Shown: positions 1 through 6,892, counted from the first letter of the stretch. The stretch is DNA of 11,085 bases from Archaeoglobus sp. JdFR-24 (GCA_002011215.1 MTML01000012.1:1-11085); one strand, 5' to 3'. The notes: generated from the sequence alone by a model not told the origin. Made by a program: numbers and translations.

Positions 1-1331
1 CACCAGGAGAGGTAGCCGGTGAGCAGGGCGGCATTGATGGCGAAGTAGTAGGCGAAGCGGCGCTGGCCCAGCGTGGCGGCTAGGATGACCAAGCTCCAGA
101 TGACAAGCAAGCTTTTCTCCGCCTCACCGTATTTAACGGTTAGGTAGAGCAGGATGCCCAGGGAGATGAGGCTTAAAAAGAAGCTAGTGTTGAAGTTGCC
201 CCAGGCAAGCTGGAGGGTGAAATCTCCCCAGGGAGCTAGAAGCGGCTGCATCTCAAGGATGGTGCGGGAGCCACTCCAGGTAAAGATGTCAAACTTACTG
301 AATATAGAGGAGAATAATGATGGGGAAATGGCATAGAAGATGGCAACGGCCGCCACCCCTGATCCGATGATCGCTAAGGGGTAATAGACTGGTTTGATTC
401 TCCAGGCCCGCATTTTATGGGAGGCAAGGCTGAGCAGTACCGGAGCCAGCAGCGCCACGGAGAGGGCCATCACGGTGAGCGCCCTGCGTGAAAAGGGGAG
501 ATATGCTATCAACGCGGTCAAAAAAGCGATAATGCCAACCGGGATGAGGTAGTCGGCAGATTCGCCTCTCTGGTAGGCGATGACGAACTGGACCACAAAA
601 TAGAGGGCGATGATGAAGATGAAGAGGGGGCCTCCTACCCAGGTGATGAGATAGAGCCCGAGGAAAAGGCCGGCGAGCAGACTATGGATAGCGGGTTTGC
701 CCAGAAGCGTCCAATCCAGGCGATGCAGGTCGCCCAGGTCTATTCCCTTTTCCCGCGACGCCTTGACCGCCCAAATGAGGAACATCATGATGGTGGTGGT
801 GAAGAGCACCTCGGCGATGTGGTGGTCAGTGAAGCCCAGTATTGAGCGCCCCAGGAATTCACCGGGAAGTAGGGCGACCAGGCCGGCGGAGAGCACCCCC
901 GCCCAGCGGCCGAAGAGCTCCTTGCCGATGAAATAGACCGGGATGACGGTGAGGGAGCCCACCACTGCGGGGAAGTAGGCTGCAATCGTGTCAACAAGGT
1001 GCTGGGACGGGGAGCCCAGGCCAATCACCCAGGTGATGCCGGCCAGCGCCCAGTTAAAGAAGTGGATATTGTCAATGGACATGCCGAAGGGATAGAGGAG
1101 ATATGGGTCAAAGTCCATGAGCCGGGGGAAGTTGGCGATGAGATTATCCACCAGGCGCATCTGGAAATAGGCGTCAACGCTGGTAAACTTGATCCATTCG
1201 CCGCTGAAGACCGCATCATAAGGGAGATAAGCCCGAAGAAATAGAGCCACAGCAAACGATACGGCCAGTGCTATAGAAACAATAAGGCCACTGAAAAGCT
1301 TATTTTCTCTAGCTCCCCAACGCTTGCACAT
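1..1331 (-). CDS. STT3/AglB-family oligosaccharyltransferase, N-terminal part (runs off left edge)
   Basis: Membrane enzyme expected to transfer a lipid-linked glycan to Asn of N-X-S/T sequons on the outer face of the membrane. The minus-strand frame is open for 443 codons to the window edge, and this product is mostly hydrophobic. Visible motifs: first acidic motif SVDAYFQMR with D53; DPYLLYPFG at 75-83; second metal motif GFTDHH at 166-171 (D169-x-H171, the archaeal AglB form rather than the D-x-E of epsilonproteobacterial PglB); and the external-loop TIxE motif as TILE at 357-360 (E360). The sequence ends near LGQRRFAYYFAINAALL, so the WWDYG acceptor-binding motif and the C-terminal domain lie outside the window. 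The first transmembrane helix is about 14-35. The start is well fixed: a TAG lies in frame 9 nt upstream of the ATG and no other start lies between. The ribosome site is weak (AGG at about -9). Local GC is high compared with the genes to the right. Confidence 0.88.
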   Translation of the reverse strand, partial: MCKRWGARENKLFSGLIVSIALAVSFAVALFLRAYLPYDAVFSGEWIKFTSVDAYFQMRLVDNLIANFPRLMDFDPYLLYPFGMSIDNIHFFNWALAGITWVIGLGSPSQHLVDTIAAYFPAVVGSLTVIPVYFIGKELFGRWAGVLSAGLVALLPGEFLGRSILGFTDHHIAEVLFTTTIMMFLIWAVKASREKGIDLGDLHRLDWTLLGKPAIHSLLAGLFLGLYLITWVGGPLFIFIIALYFVVQFVIAYQRGESADYLIPVGIIAFLTALIAYLPFSRRALTVMALSVALLAPVLLSLASHKMRAWRIKPVYYPLAIIGSGVAAVAIFYAISPSLFSSIFSKFDIFTWSGSRTILEMQPLLAPWGDFTLQLAWGNFNTSFFLSLISLGILLYLTVKYGEAEKSLLVIWSLVILAATLGQRRFAYYFAINAALLTGYLSW

Positions 1332-1529
1332 TTTGCCAGCCTATTGCACTTCGTGGCTAAGTATTCACCCCAATATGAATTGCACTCTTGCCTTTACCCT
1401 CTTTGTCGCTGGCTCTCACATGCAACATGAGCTTTACGGACACTGCAGTCACTGTGCAAGAGGCCCTCAACGCACTAAGAAGGCAAACCAGCTACCGCTA
1501 GTACTTCCACTTGTGCAGTGGTCGCGTAT

Positions 1530-1814
1530 CTATTCAATATCGCCTCTTCTATCACCGTCCTGAGCACACTGGTCCACCGTGTTTCCATGTTCCCTAGCTG
1601 AGCTAGGAAACAGGAACAATTCCGAGAGCGTAACATCTAAGGCCTTCGCTATTGCGGCGATATTCTCTAGCGATGGATTCCGGTCTCCTCGCTCAATACC
1701 GCCCAGATATGTACGATGCATCCCCGCCTGGAACGCCAGCTCTTCCTGAGAGAGGCCCTTTGATAGGCGCAACTCTCTTACACGCTGTCCAAACAGCCTT
1801 CTAATCGTCTTCAT
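1530..1814 (-). CDS. XRE/Cro-like HTH protein, probable restriction-modification controller (C) protein
   Basis: Small DNA-binding protein of 94 residues, the usual size for R-M controller proteins, which act as dimers that first activate and then repress their own promoter. The helix-turn-helix spans about 20-42: SQEELAFQAG is the first helix and HRTYLGGIERG the recognition helix, followed by RNPSLENIAAIAKALDV. The HRTYxGxxERGxRNxSLxNI pattern is that of C proteins such as C.PvuII. The C-terminal 24 residues are polar and probably disordered. The strongest support is upstream: a double C-box matching the GACTnnnAGTC consensus (separate entry) with a -35/-10 pair overlapping it. No endonuclease gene follows (the next gene is the oligosaccharyltransferase, 198 bp away) and no methyltransferase lies divergently, so it appears to be an orphan. 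An ordinary XRE regulator is the alternative, but the operator argues against that. Confidence 0.85.
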   Translation of the reverse strand: MKTIRRLFGQRVRELRLSKGLSQEELAFQAGMHRTYLGGIERGDRNPSLENIAAIAKALDVTLSELFLFPSSAREHGNTVDQCAQDGDRRGDIE

Positions 1815-1834
1815 CTCTTTAGTTCACTGCAGCA

Positions 1835-1863
1835 TTGACTTTAATACTATCGTTGTGTAGACT
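1835..1863 (+). promoter_or_regulatory. Possible divergent promoter overlapping the C-box
   Basis: TTGACT (1835-1840), 17 bp, then TAGACT (1858-1863), reading rightwards into the IS110 remnant. In intact R-M loci the methyltransferase promoter is often divergent and overlaps the C-box, so this could be a leftover. The -10 is weak (4 of 6), and the match may be chance. Confidence 0.25.
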
Positions 1864-1872
1864 ATAAGTCTA
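1844..1872 (-). promoter_or_regulatory. Promoter of the controller gene
   Basis: A -35 TAGACT (1872-1867) and a -10 TAGTAT (1849-1844) are separated by exactly 17 bp, with the -35 inside the proximal C-box. Both hexamers are poor (4 of 6), as expected for a promoter that needs activation. Transcription would start near 1837, giving a leader of about 23 nt with AAAGAG just before the ATG. Confidence 0.55.
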
Positions 1873-1885
1873 CAGACTATAAGTA
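1860..1885 (-). promoter_or_regulatory. Double C-box operator of the controller protein
   Basis: Read on the minus strand, a distal box TACTTATAGTC (1885-1875), a 4-bp spacer TGTA, and a proximal box GACTTATAGTC (1870-1860), 15 bp from box to box. The proximal box is a perfect GACT-TAT-AGTC palindrome, extended to a 17-bp inverted repeat at 1857-1873. The distal box has one mismatch in an arm. This matches, as I remember them, the paired GACTnnnAGTC operators with a 4-bp spacer of R-M controllers such as Esp1396I and PvuII. The proximal box overlaps the -35 of the controller gene, as expected for an activator site (distal) plus a repressor site (proximal). Confidence 0.85.
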
Positions 1886-1903
1886 GCAGCCACACGACGC
1901 ATA

Positions 1904-2066
1904 TGACCTTTTGCGGCAGCGGGTTGGGCTGAGGTCAACCGACGACGTGGTCGGACATACAATCAGCGAGAATCAAACCATAGGGACTACACAAAAAGGC
2001 CGGGTAGGATCATGGCCGAGATGTGTGGGCAAGCGGTTAAGACCCAGTGGATGACTGGCCGCTCGC
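1904..2066 (+). ncRNA. Run of four hairpins, candidate relic of an IS110 bridge RNA
   Basis: Four foldable segments precede the transposase. (1) TGACCT 1904-1909 pairs with AGGTCA 1932-1937. (2) CCGAC 1939-1943 pairs with GTCGG 1950-1954. (3) ACACA 1989-1993 with TGTGT 2022-2026, then a 4x4 internal loop, then GGCC 1998-2001 with GGCC 2014-2017 around a 12-nt loop. (4) GCAAGCGG 2029-2036 with CCGCTCGC 2059-2066 (one mismatch), a 7-nt bulge, then CCAGT 2044-2048 with ACTGG 2054-2058. IS110 elements are known to encode a bridge RNA with guide-bearing internal loops in this left-end segment. Folding was done by hand; expression and guide loops are not shown. Confidence 0.45.
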
Positions 2067-2141
2067 AAAGTTTAGGCCCACTGCTATCTTGGTTCCCGTC
2101 CCCACGTTGCCCATCCCGCTTCCAGTCGGAGGCAAGAAGAA

Positions 2142-3460
2142 ATGGCGACTCAACATCCACTGTATCTCGGGATTGATGTTCACACTAGGGAACACCAGGC
2201 TGCATCAATACCCAGAGCTTTGTTAGAACAGCGAACCAGTTCGAGAAAAGTTAAAGCCACTCACTATCCACAACACCGCGGCTGAATTTGAACGTCTTGA
2301 CAATGCCATCAGGTCACATGTCCCAAACGTTAAAGACGTAGCAATCGCAGTTGACTTCACTGGAGGTCGCTACTCAGAGCCACTAGTCTATTTCCTTCAG
2401 ACCAGAGGATATGATGTGTATTACCTGGAGACCAAAGGGGTTCGGGTAGCAAGAGTCGCTTTGCTAGGTGAGGAAAATAAAAGCGACGCAATTGATTCTG
2501 CTAGTACTGCATACCTCCTCTACCTTAGAAATATCCACGGGCTATCATTCCGCATATCGGCGACGCTGGCTGAACTTGGCTCGAACGCTCTGGCTCTAAA
2601 ATCATTGGTCCTGCAACGATGGCAATTCAATAGCTGGTAAGTCAAGTTACCAACAGATTACATCAATTACTTTTGGCAGATTTCCCTGAGGGTGAGTCAC
2701 ACTATTTTAACCAGCTCGTAAAAATTGCATGTTACTACCCCACCCCAAAAGACATTCTCACCAGCGATGGTTTGGATGGCGTGACCGGGCTGCGCCCGAG
2801 GAGAGAAAGAAAAGATACTGAATCTTGCAGCGAACACGGTCGGCATACCTGGCGACTCGTATCAGTGTCTAATCAAAGAGCTCAGCCAGTAGGGAGCTCA
2901 CGCACTAGCCCAGCGCGACGAGTTTACATCTCCTTTACGAGCACAGGTAAGGGCGCATCCCTATGGTTAGATTCTACTCTCTTTTGCCTACCTTGGCGAA
3001 ATCGTTGCCGCCACCATTATAGGCATCATCAGGGATATAACAAGGTGGCCCGATAAGAAAAATTTAAGAAGGCTCTCGGTGTTTACGGGAGGGTCACTCA
3101 ATCCGCTACCAGTCTTGCCAGTAGTAGGCGAGGAAAGGAAGGAAGCAGCCACGGCCGCCGAGTTCTCTTTCAGATATGCCTGAGTTGTATCAGGGGCAAT
3201 GCGTGTGACGACGACTTCAAGGATTACTACCTCAGGCAGGTTTCCCGTGGTAAGGCGAGAATGAAGGCGCTCGCAAGCACTATGGGTAAACTAGCTGAAG
3301 TTATCTACCATTGTCCGAAAATTGGGGAATCATATCGGTATCAAGGGAAATAGAGAGTAGGAGTATTAGGTGTCTCAGAGAGAAGCAATGGCGCAAGGCT
3401 ACAAACACGAAGTGAGACGCAACCGCCGCATTCTGCACACCATCCGCGATCGAAAGGAGT
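2142..3460 (+). pseudogene. IS110-family DEDD transposase pseudogene
   Basis: Recombinase remnant of about 440 codons, recognisable only by joining frames. The ATG follows GGAGG with 9-nt spacing. Segments: 2142-~2240 (MATQHPLYLGIDVHTREHQA, first catalytic Asp in GIDVH); ~2257-2638 (AIAVDFTGGRY, then GEENKSDAIDSASTAYLLYL with the paired Asp); 2643-~2790 (VTNRLHQLLLADFPEGE, YYPTPKDILTSDGL); ~2794-3058 (ILNLAANTVGIPGDSY, AYLGEIVAATIIGIIRDI), with TAG at 2890 and 2968; ~3060-3376 (ALGVYGRVTQSATSL, SSHGRRVLFQICLSCIRGN), with TAG at 3351; and ~3380-3460 (EKQWRKATNTK), with TGA at 3413. That is five frame changes and four stops. The Glu usually seen in the ExTG motif is Asp here (VDFTGG). The residual protein similarity suggests it was intact fairly recently. 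It cannot make a working transposase. Confidence 0.9.
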
Positions 3461-3593
3461 AGCCGTTACGAAACATGGGGATTTCGCAGAAAATAACTTG
3501 TGCGGACTGAAATATTCTCCAATGCGAGGGAAGTTGAATAATAGCTCTTGTGTGCGTTAAGACTCCGACCCGATTTGCCTTTTGTCACAGACA

Positions 3594-3622
3594 TTGACAA
3601 GAGGGCACATCAGTGCTATAGT
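3594..3622 (+). promoter_or_regulatory. Strong sigma70-like promoter upstream of the GT2 gene
   Basis: A perfect TTGACA (3594-3599), 17 bp, then TATAGT (3617-3622, 5 of 6). The start would be near 3629, giving a leader of about 110 nt. It sits just beyond the IS110 remnant and is the best promoter match in the window. The rest of 3461-3593 shows nothing recognisable. Confidence 0.7.
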
Positions 3623-3647
3623 CATACCTGGCGGTCCAAGTAAAGCC

Positions 3648-3677
3648 TTGCTTAAAACAGCTTGTGGAGACTATAAT
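3648..3677 (+). promoter_or_regulatory. Possible second promoter close to the GT2 gene
   Basis: TTGCTT (3648-3653), 18 bp, then a perfect TATAAT (3672-3677). If used, transcription would start near 3684, inside the small leader ORF that begins at 3676, so this promoter and that ORF exclude each other. Confidence 0.35.
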
Positions 3678-3747
3678 GGTTAGAACAAATCAGGTTGGTG
3701 GAAAAACCGGAACCATTTTAGTCCCCGGAGGGAATGGAAATGACTAG
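3676..3747 (+). CDS. Possible 23-codon leader peptide overlapping the GT2 start
   Basis: An ATG preceded by GGAG (3666-3669) at 6-nt spacing opens a 23-codon frame rich in Gly, Asn and Thr (starts MVRTNQVGGKTG). Its TAG (3745-3747) lies within the first codons of the glycosyltransferase, in the overlap ATGACTAG, which would allow translational coupling. No family is recognised. It may simply be a chance ORF, since the overlapping TATAAT gives another reading of the same bases. Confidence 0.25.
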   Translation: MVRTNQVGGKTGTILVPGGNGND

Positions 3748-4642
3748 ACCGTCCCATCCCAAAATCATCGCCGCTATGCCGGCATACAATGAAGAAAGCC
3801 ACATTGGCACCATGGTGCTGAAGACAAAACAGTATGTGGACGAAGTTATTGTTGTAGACGACGGTAGTATCGATGATACCTCAGAGATCGCTAGGCTCGC
3901 TGGAGCAAAGGTAGTTCGTCATGACAGAAACCGAGGTTATGGCGCAGCCGTTCAGACCATATTTACCGAGGCAAGGAAGATAGAGCCAGATATCCTCGTT
4001 CTGCTTGATGCTGATGGCCAACACAACCCAAGCGAGATACCCGAGCTTGTCAAGCCCATCGCTCAGGGCTTCGATATCGTTGTCGGTTCAAGGGAGCTAC
4101 AAAAGAACAATATCCCCTTCTACCGTCGGCTTGGTCAGAAGGTGCTCCTGCATTCAACTCGCGTCCTCTCTCAGGAAAAGCTCTCTGACACCGAATCTGG
4201 ATTCAGGTGCTTCTCCCAAAAGGCGATACATTCTTTAACCTTGAGGGAAAACGGCATGGCCATTTCTGCCGAGACCATAGCCGAGGCAGCAGCAAAAGGC
4301 CTGAAGGTTACCGAGATTCCGATTTCTATTACCTATACTAAAGACAGTTCTACTCTGAACCCGGTGGCCCACGGTCTGGGGGTCTTCGCTCGGATAATTG
4401 CGATGATCTCGGAAAGACGTCCCCTCTTCTTCTTCGGGATTGGCGGAGGCACTCTCGCAACGGTGGGGCTTATCGCTGGCATCAGAGTCGTTCAGAATAT
4501 GTCTGCCACTAAGGCATTCCCCATTGGCATCGCTCTGATATCGGTACTTCTTCTCACTATCGGAATATTTAGCATATTCACTGGCATAGTACTCAATGTA
4601 CTGGTAAAAAGAGAAGGGCAAAGTCTGCATCGGCAGGAATAA
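3740..4642 (+). CDS. GT2 family polyprenyl-phosphate glycosyltransferase (DPM/AglJ-like) with two C-terminal membrane helices
   Basis: Expected to move a sugar from a nucleotide sugar to a polyprenyl phosphate at the inner face of the membrane, the first lipid-linked step of many glycan pathways. The 300-residue protein has a GT-A fold: IIAAMPAYNEESHIG at 9-23, VVDDGS at 38-43, the metal-binding DAD at 90-92 in LLDADGQH, VGSR at 115-118, and DTESGFRCFS at 150-159. Two hydrophobic stretches follow at about 228-251 and 260-288. The start at 3740 is preferred to the ATG at 3734, because GGAGGG (3727-3732) is 7 nt from 3740 but only 1 nt from 3734. A strong promoter lies upstream. It may supply a substrate chain for the oligosaccharyltransferase on the other side of the IS remnant, or serve a separate polysaccharide pathway; the sugar cannot be told from sequence. 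Confidence 0.9.
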   Translation: MTRPSHPKIIAAMPAYNEESHIGTMVLKTKQYVDEVIVVDDGSIDDTSEIARLAGAKVVRHDRNRGYGAAVQTIFTEARKIEPDILVLLDADGQHNPSEIPELVKPIAQGFDIVVGSRELQKNNIPFYRRLGQKVLLHSTRVLSQEKLSDTESGFRCFSQKAIHSLTLRENGMAISAETIAEAAAKGLKVTEIPISITYTKDSSTLNPVAHGLGVFARIIAMISERRPLFFFGIGGGTLATVGLIAGIRVVQNMSATKAFPIGIALISVLLLTIGIFSIFTGIVLNVLVKREGQSLHRQE

Positions 4643-4945
4643 ACGTAGGACGAGTGAACTTAGAGTGCCAAGCTATTACCTAGCACTGAATACCGGGGTA
4701 GTAGGCTTTTCGGAGAAGTGACACTTAATGGAACCAAGCTCGGATTTGAGAGCAGGGGCCTGACGTAGTTTAAAAAGTAGACGTATTACTGGCCGAGGAT
4801 GGTATTACAAGAAATTTCCAAAGCTGCCAGCTCCTTGAGACTCTGCTAAGCAGCTATTATGAGCCGAGGTGGTGGAGAGACATGCTTAGTATCTTGTTAC
4901 TACTCCTAAAGGAAAGTAGAACTTCCTGGTTGAGAGGAAGGTGAC
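4643..4945. other. Intergenic gap of about 300 bp between the GT2 gene and the epimerase
   Basis: No gene or gene relic was recognised. It holds a weak terminator-like hairpin near its start (separate entry), a short perfect palindrome CTGCT-A-AGCAG at 4843-4853, and TTGAGA at 4834-4839 followed by TTATGA-like bases, too poor to call a promoter. The ribosome site GAGGAAGG lies just before the next ATG. Confidence 0.6.
4673..4710 (+). terminator. Weak candidate terminator after the GT2 gene
   Basis: CTATTACC (4673-4680) pairs with GGTAGTAG (4697-4704) over 8 bp with one G-T wobble, followed by GC and TTTT. The 16-nt loop and short T run make it a poor intrinsic terminator. Confidence 0.3.
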
Positions 4946-5884
4946 ATGGCTAAAATACTAGTTACAGGCGGTTTAGGCTTTATTGGCTCACATCTTGTCC
5001 GGGAACTAAGGAAACGGGAACACGAGGTTTGGGCTTGCGACCTTTATCACTCCCATGAGAGTAATTATATCCGCTGCGATGTCTCTATGTTCCGGCAGCT
5101 TGAGAGGGTTATTGAGGAGGTAAATCCCCAATACGTTTACCACTTGGCAGCAGAATACGGTCGCTGGAATGGCGAGGACTATTATGAAAATCTCTGGCTC
5201 ACCAACGTCGTCGGCACGAAGAATGTAATAAGGCTTCAGGAGAGAAAGGGTTTTCGTATGATTTTCTTCTCTAGCGCCGAAGTCTATGGAGACTACGAGG
5301 GAATTATGACCGAGGACATAATGGTGAATAACCCTATTAAGGATACCTATCAGATGAACGATTATGCTCTCACGAAATGGGTCGGCGAACTCATATGCGT
5401 CAATTCGGCAAGGATGTTTGGGACCGAGACAGTTAGGGTGAGACCAGTGAACTGCTACGGCCCAGGGGAACACTATACACCATATAGGGGCTTTATTCCC
5501 AAGTTCATTTGCCATGCCCTCCTGGGCAAACCCTATACGGTTTATAAGGGCCACAAAAGGATAATTGATTATGTTGGGGATTCCGTAAGGACATTTGCCA
5601 ATATTGTGGATAATTTCATTCCGGGCGAGGTTTATAATGTGGCGGGGAGGCCGGAGTGGGAGAGGGACATCAAAGAATACTCGGACCTGATTCTTCAGGC
5701 TGTTGGTAGGGATGACTCCATAGTTAGTTATAGGGAAGCTGAGCCTTTCACAACCAAAACGAAGAGGGTAGATTGTTCCAAAGCCATAAGAGACCTGGGA
5801 CATGATCCGAGAGTTGCACCTGAAGAGGGAATCCGAAGGACTGTGGAATGGATGAAGCAATACTATGGAATTGGAGGTAAGTAG
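4946..5884 (+). CDS. NAD-dependent nucleotide-sugar epimerase/dehydratase (extended SDR)
   Basis: Cytosolic enzyme acting on a nucleotide sugar, 312 residues, the usual length for the family. The Rossmann dinucleotide motif TGGLGFIG is at 7-14, and the acidic residue D32 after the second strand favours NAD over NADP. HLAAE is at 67-71, the Ser-bearing SSAEVYG at 109-115, and the catalytic Tyr-Lys pair is Y140 and K144 in YALTKWVGE. RPVNCYGPGE at 167-176 is the usual substrate-side loop. An unusual RWNGEDYYENLW segment (73-84) replaces the common region after the HLAA motif, so the substrate cannot be assigned from close subfamilies. The ribosome site is GAGG, 8 nt before the ATG. The next gene starts 3 bp after the stop, so the two SDR genes are surely co-transcribed and may act in sequence on one sugar. 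Confidence 0.9.
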   Translation: MAKILVTGGLGFIGSHLVRELRKREHEVWACDLYHSHESNYIRCDVSMFRQLERVIEEVNPQYVYHLAAEYGRWNGEDYYENLWLTNVVGTKNVIRLQERKGFRMIFFSSAEVYGDYEGIMTEDIMVNNPIKDTYQMNDYALTKWVGELICVNSARMFGTETVRVRPVNCYGPGEHYTPYRGFIPKFICHALLGKPYTVYKGHKRIIDYVGDSVRTFANIVDNFIPGEVYNVAGRPEWERDIKEYSDLILQAVGRDDSIVSYREAEPFTTKTKRVDCSKAIRDLGHDPRVAPEEGIRRTVEWMKQYYGIGGK

Positions 5885-5887
5885 AAC

Positions 5888-6892
5888 ATGGACCTTGATC
5901 GAGTTTATTCTGAATATGAGGGCAAGGTTGTGCTTGTGACCGGCGGTGCGGGATGTATAGGGAGCAACCTCTGTAATAAGCTCGTGGAACTCGGCTGCGA
6001 GAAGATAATAGTCCTTGATGATTTATCCGCCTCGCATAAATGGAATATCCCACAGGCAAGCAATGTCTTTTTCGTAAAGGGCAGTGTGCTTGACGATGAG
6101 GTTTTGAAGCGAGTTTTTAGAGAAAAACCGGGATTTGTGTTTCACCTTGCTGCACATTTCGCCAATCAGAACTCCGTAGACCATCCGGAGACCGATCTGT
6201 TGGTGAACGGGATGGGAACCTTGAAGGTTCTACAGTATGCTCATCTTACGGGCGTGAGAAGATTTGTGTACACTTCCTCTGGTTGTGGTGTTTATGGGCT
6301 CGGTTCCAAAATCCCATTTGAAGAACATGATATATGTGTCACTCTTCATACCCCTTATCAGGTAACGAAGCTTTTGGGTGAGCTTTACACTAATTACTTC
6401 TATAACCTGTATCGTTTGCCCATCGTGAATGCGAGGCTATTCAATGTTTACGGCCCAGGAGAAGTCCCTGGAAGATACAGGAACGTGATTCCCAACTTCT
6501 TCCACTGGGCGATGAACGGCAAGCCTCTGCACATAACTGGGGATGGCAACGAAACGAGAGATTGGACCTTTGTTGACGATGTAATAAACGGTCTTTTAGC
6601 TATGGGGGTAAGGGACGAGGCCATCGGAGAGGCTATAAATCTTGCCTCTGGCAAGGAGCACAAGGTTGTGGAACTGGCGAATATAGTGAACGAACTTACC
6701 GGCAACAAAGCGGGGATAAAGTATGTTCCAAGAAGAAACTGGGATGTAAAGCGAAGGCTTCTTGCCTCTATTGAAAAGGCGAAGAGGCTTCTGGGCTACG
6801 AACCTCACACTAGCTTTGAAGAAGGCCTTAGGAGAGTGCATGAATGGTTCATGCAAAACTGGGAGGCTATAAGAAGGAGCGCTGAGTTCTAA
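5888..6892 (+). CDS. NAD-dependent UDP-sugar 4-epimerase-like protein (extended SDR)
   Basis: Second nucleotide-sugar enzyme, 334 residues, closest in look to UDP-glucose / UDP-N-acetylhexosamine 4-epimerases. The dinucleotide motif TGGAGCIG is at 18-25, with acidic residues D44-D45 at the end of the second strand. HLAAHFANQNSVDHP at 87-100 is the typical epimerase segment. The catalytic region is YTSSGCGVYG at 128-137, with Y157 and K161 in PYQVTKLLGE. RLFNVYGPGE at 183-192 and TRDWTFVDD at 223-231 (more often RDF(I/V)YVDD) complete the pattern. The SSGCGVYG form is slightly unusual: Gly and Cys stand where many relatives have Ser-Ser or Ala. GGAGGT near the end of the preceding gene serves as ribosome site. 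Its substrate is inferred only as a UDP- or similar sugar. Confidence 0.9.
   Translation: MDLDRVYSEYEGKVVLVTGGAGCIGSNLCNKLVELGCEKIIVLDDLSASHKWNIPQASNVFFVKGSVLDDEVLKRVFREKPGFVFHLAAHFANQNSVDHPETDLLVNGMGTLKVLQYAHLTGVRRFVYTSSGCGVYGLGSKIPFEEHDICVTLHTPYQVTKLLGELYTNYFYNLYRLPIVNARLFNVYGPGEVPGRYRNVIPNFFHWAMNGKPLHITGDGNETRDWTFVDDVINGLLAMGVRDEAIGEAINLASGKEHKVVELANIVNELTGNKAGIKYVPRRNWDVKRRLLASIEKAKRLLGYEPHTSFEEGLRRVHEWFMQNWEAIRRSAEF

Larger units (their letters stand above)
1890..3480 (+). mobile_element. Decayed IS110-family insertion element
   Basis: The interval holds a structured non-coding segment of about 240 bp followed by a broken IS110-type transposase in the same orientation, the arrangement of the IS110 group (non-coding left end, then transposase). 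IS110 elements lack long terminal inverted repeats and often make no target duplication, so the ends cannot be fixed by eye; both limits are estimates. The left end would lie almost against the C-box. The gene is too damaged to act. Confidence 0.7.

Noticed and set aside
785..1255. Two minus-strand frames of about 77 codons and a plus-strand frame at 999-1244
   Set aside because: Their proteins are low-complexity Ser/Pro-rich or unlike any family, and they overlap the 443-codon oligosaccharyltransferase frame that carries D53, TDHH and TILE.
1507..1521. Hairpin CCACT-TTGTGC-like-AGTGG just after the controller gene as a terminator
   Set aside because: The stem is only 5 bp, and on the minus strand no T run follows it.
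1860..1885. CRISPR-like or transposon terminal repeat reading of the duplicated GACTATAAGT
   Set aside because: There are only two copies, each palindromic, at 15-bp period and overlapping a -35; the controller C-box explains all of this.
2416..3056. Two separate small genes (2416-2640 and 2673-3056)
   Set aside because: They are consecutive pieces of one frameshifted IS110 transposase; the second changes to nonsense near 2790 while the true reading continues in another frame.
4235..4630. A 131-codon minus-strand frame within the GT2 gene
   Set aside because: It is antisense to a well-supported glycosyltransferase, and its product has no family features.
5006..5860. A 284-codon open frame on the minus strand inside the first SDR gene
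   Set aside because: It lies antisense to a clear epimerase with all family motifs, has no recognisable domain and no ribosome site, and is explained by the codon bias of the real gene.
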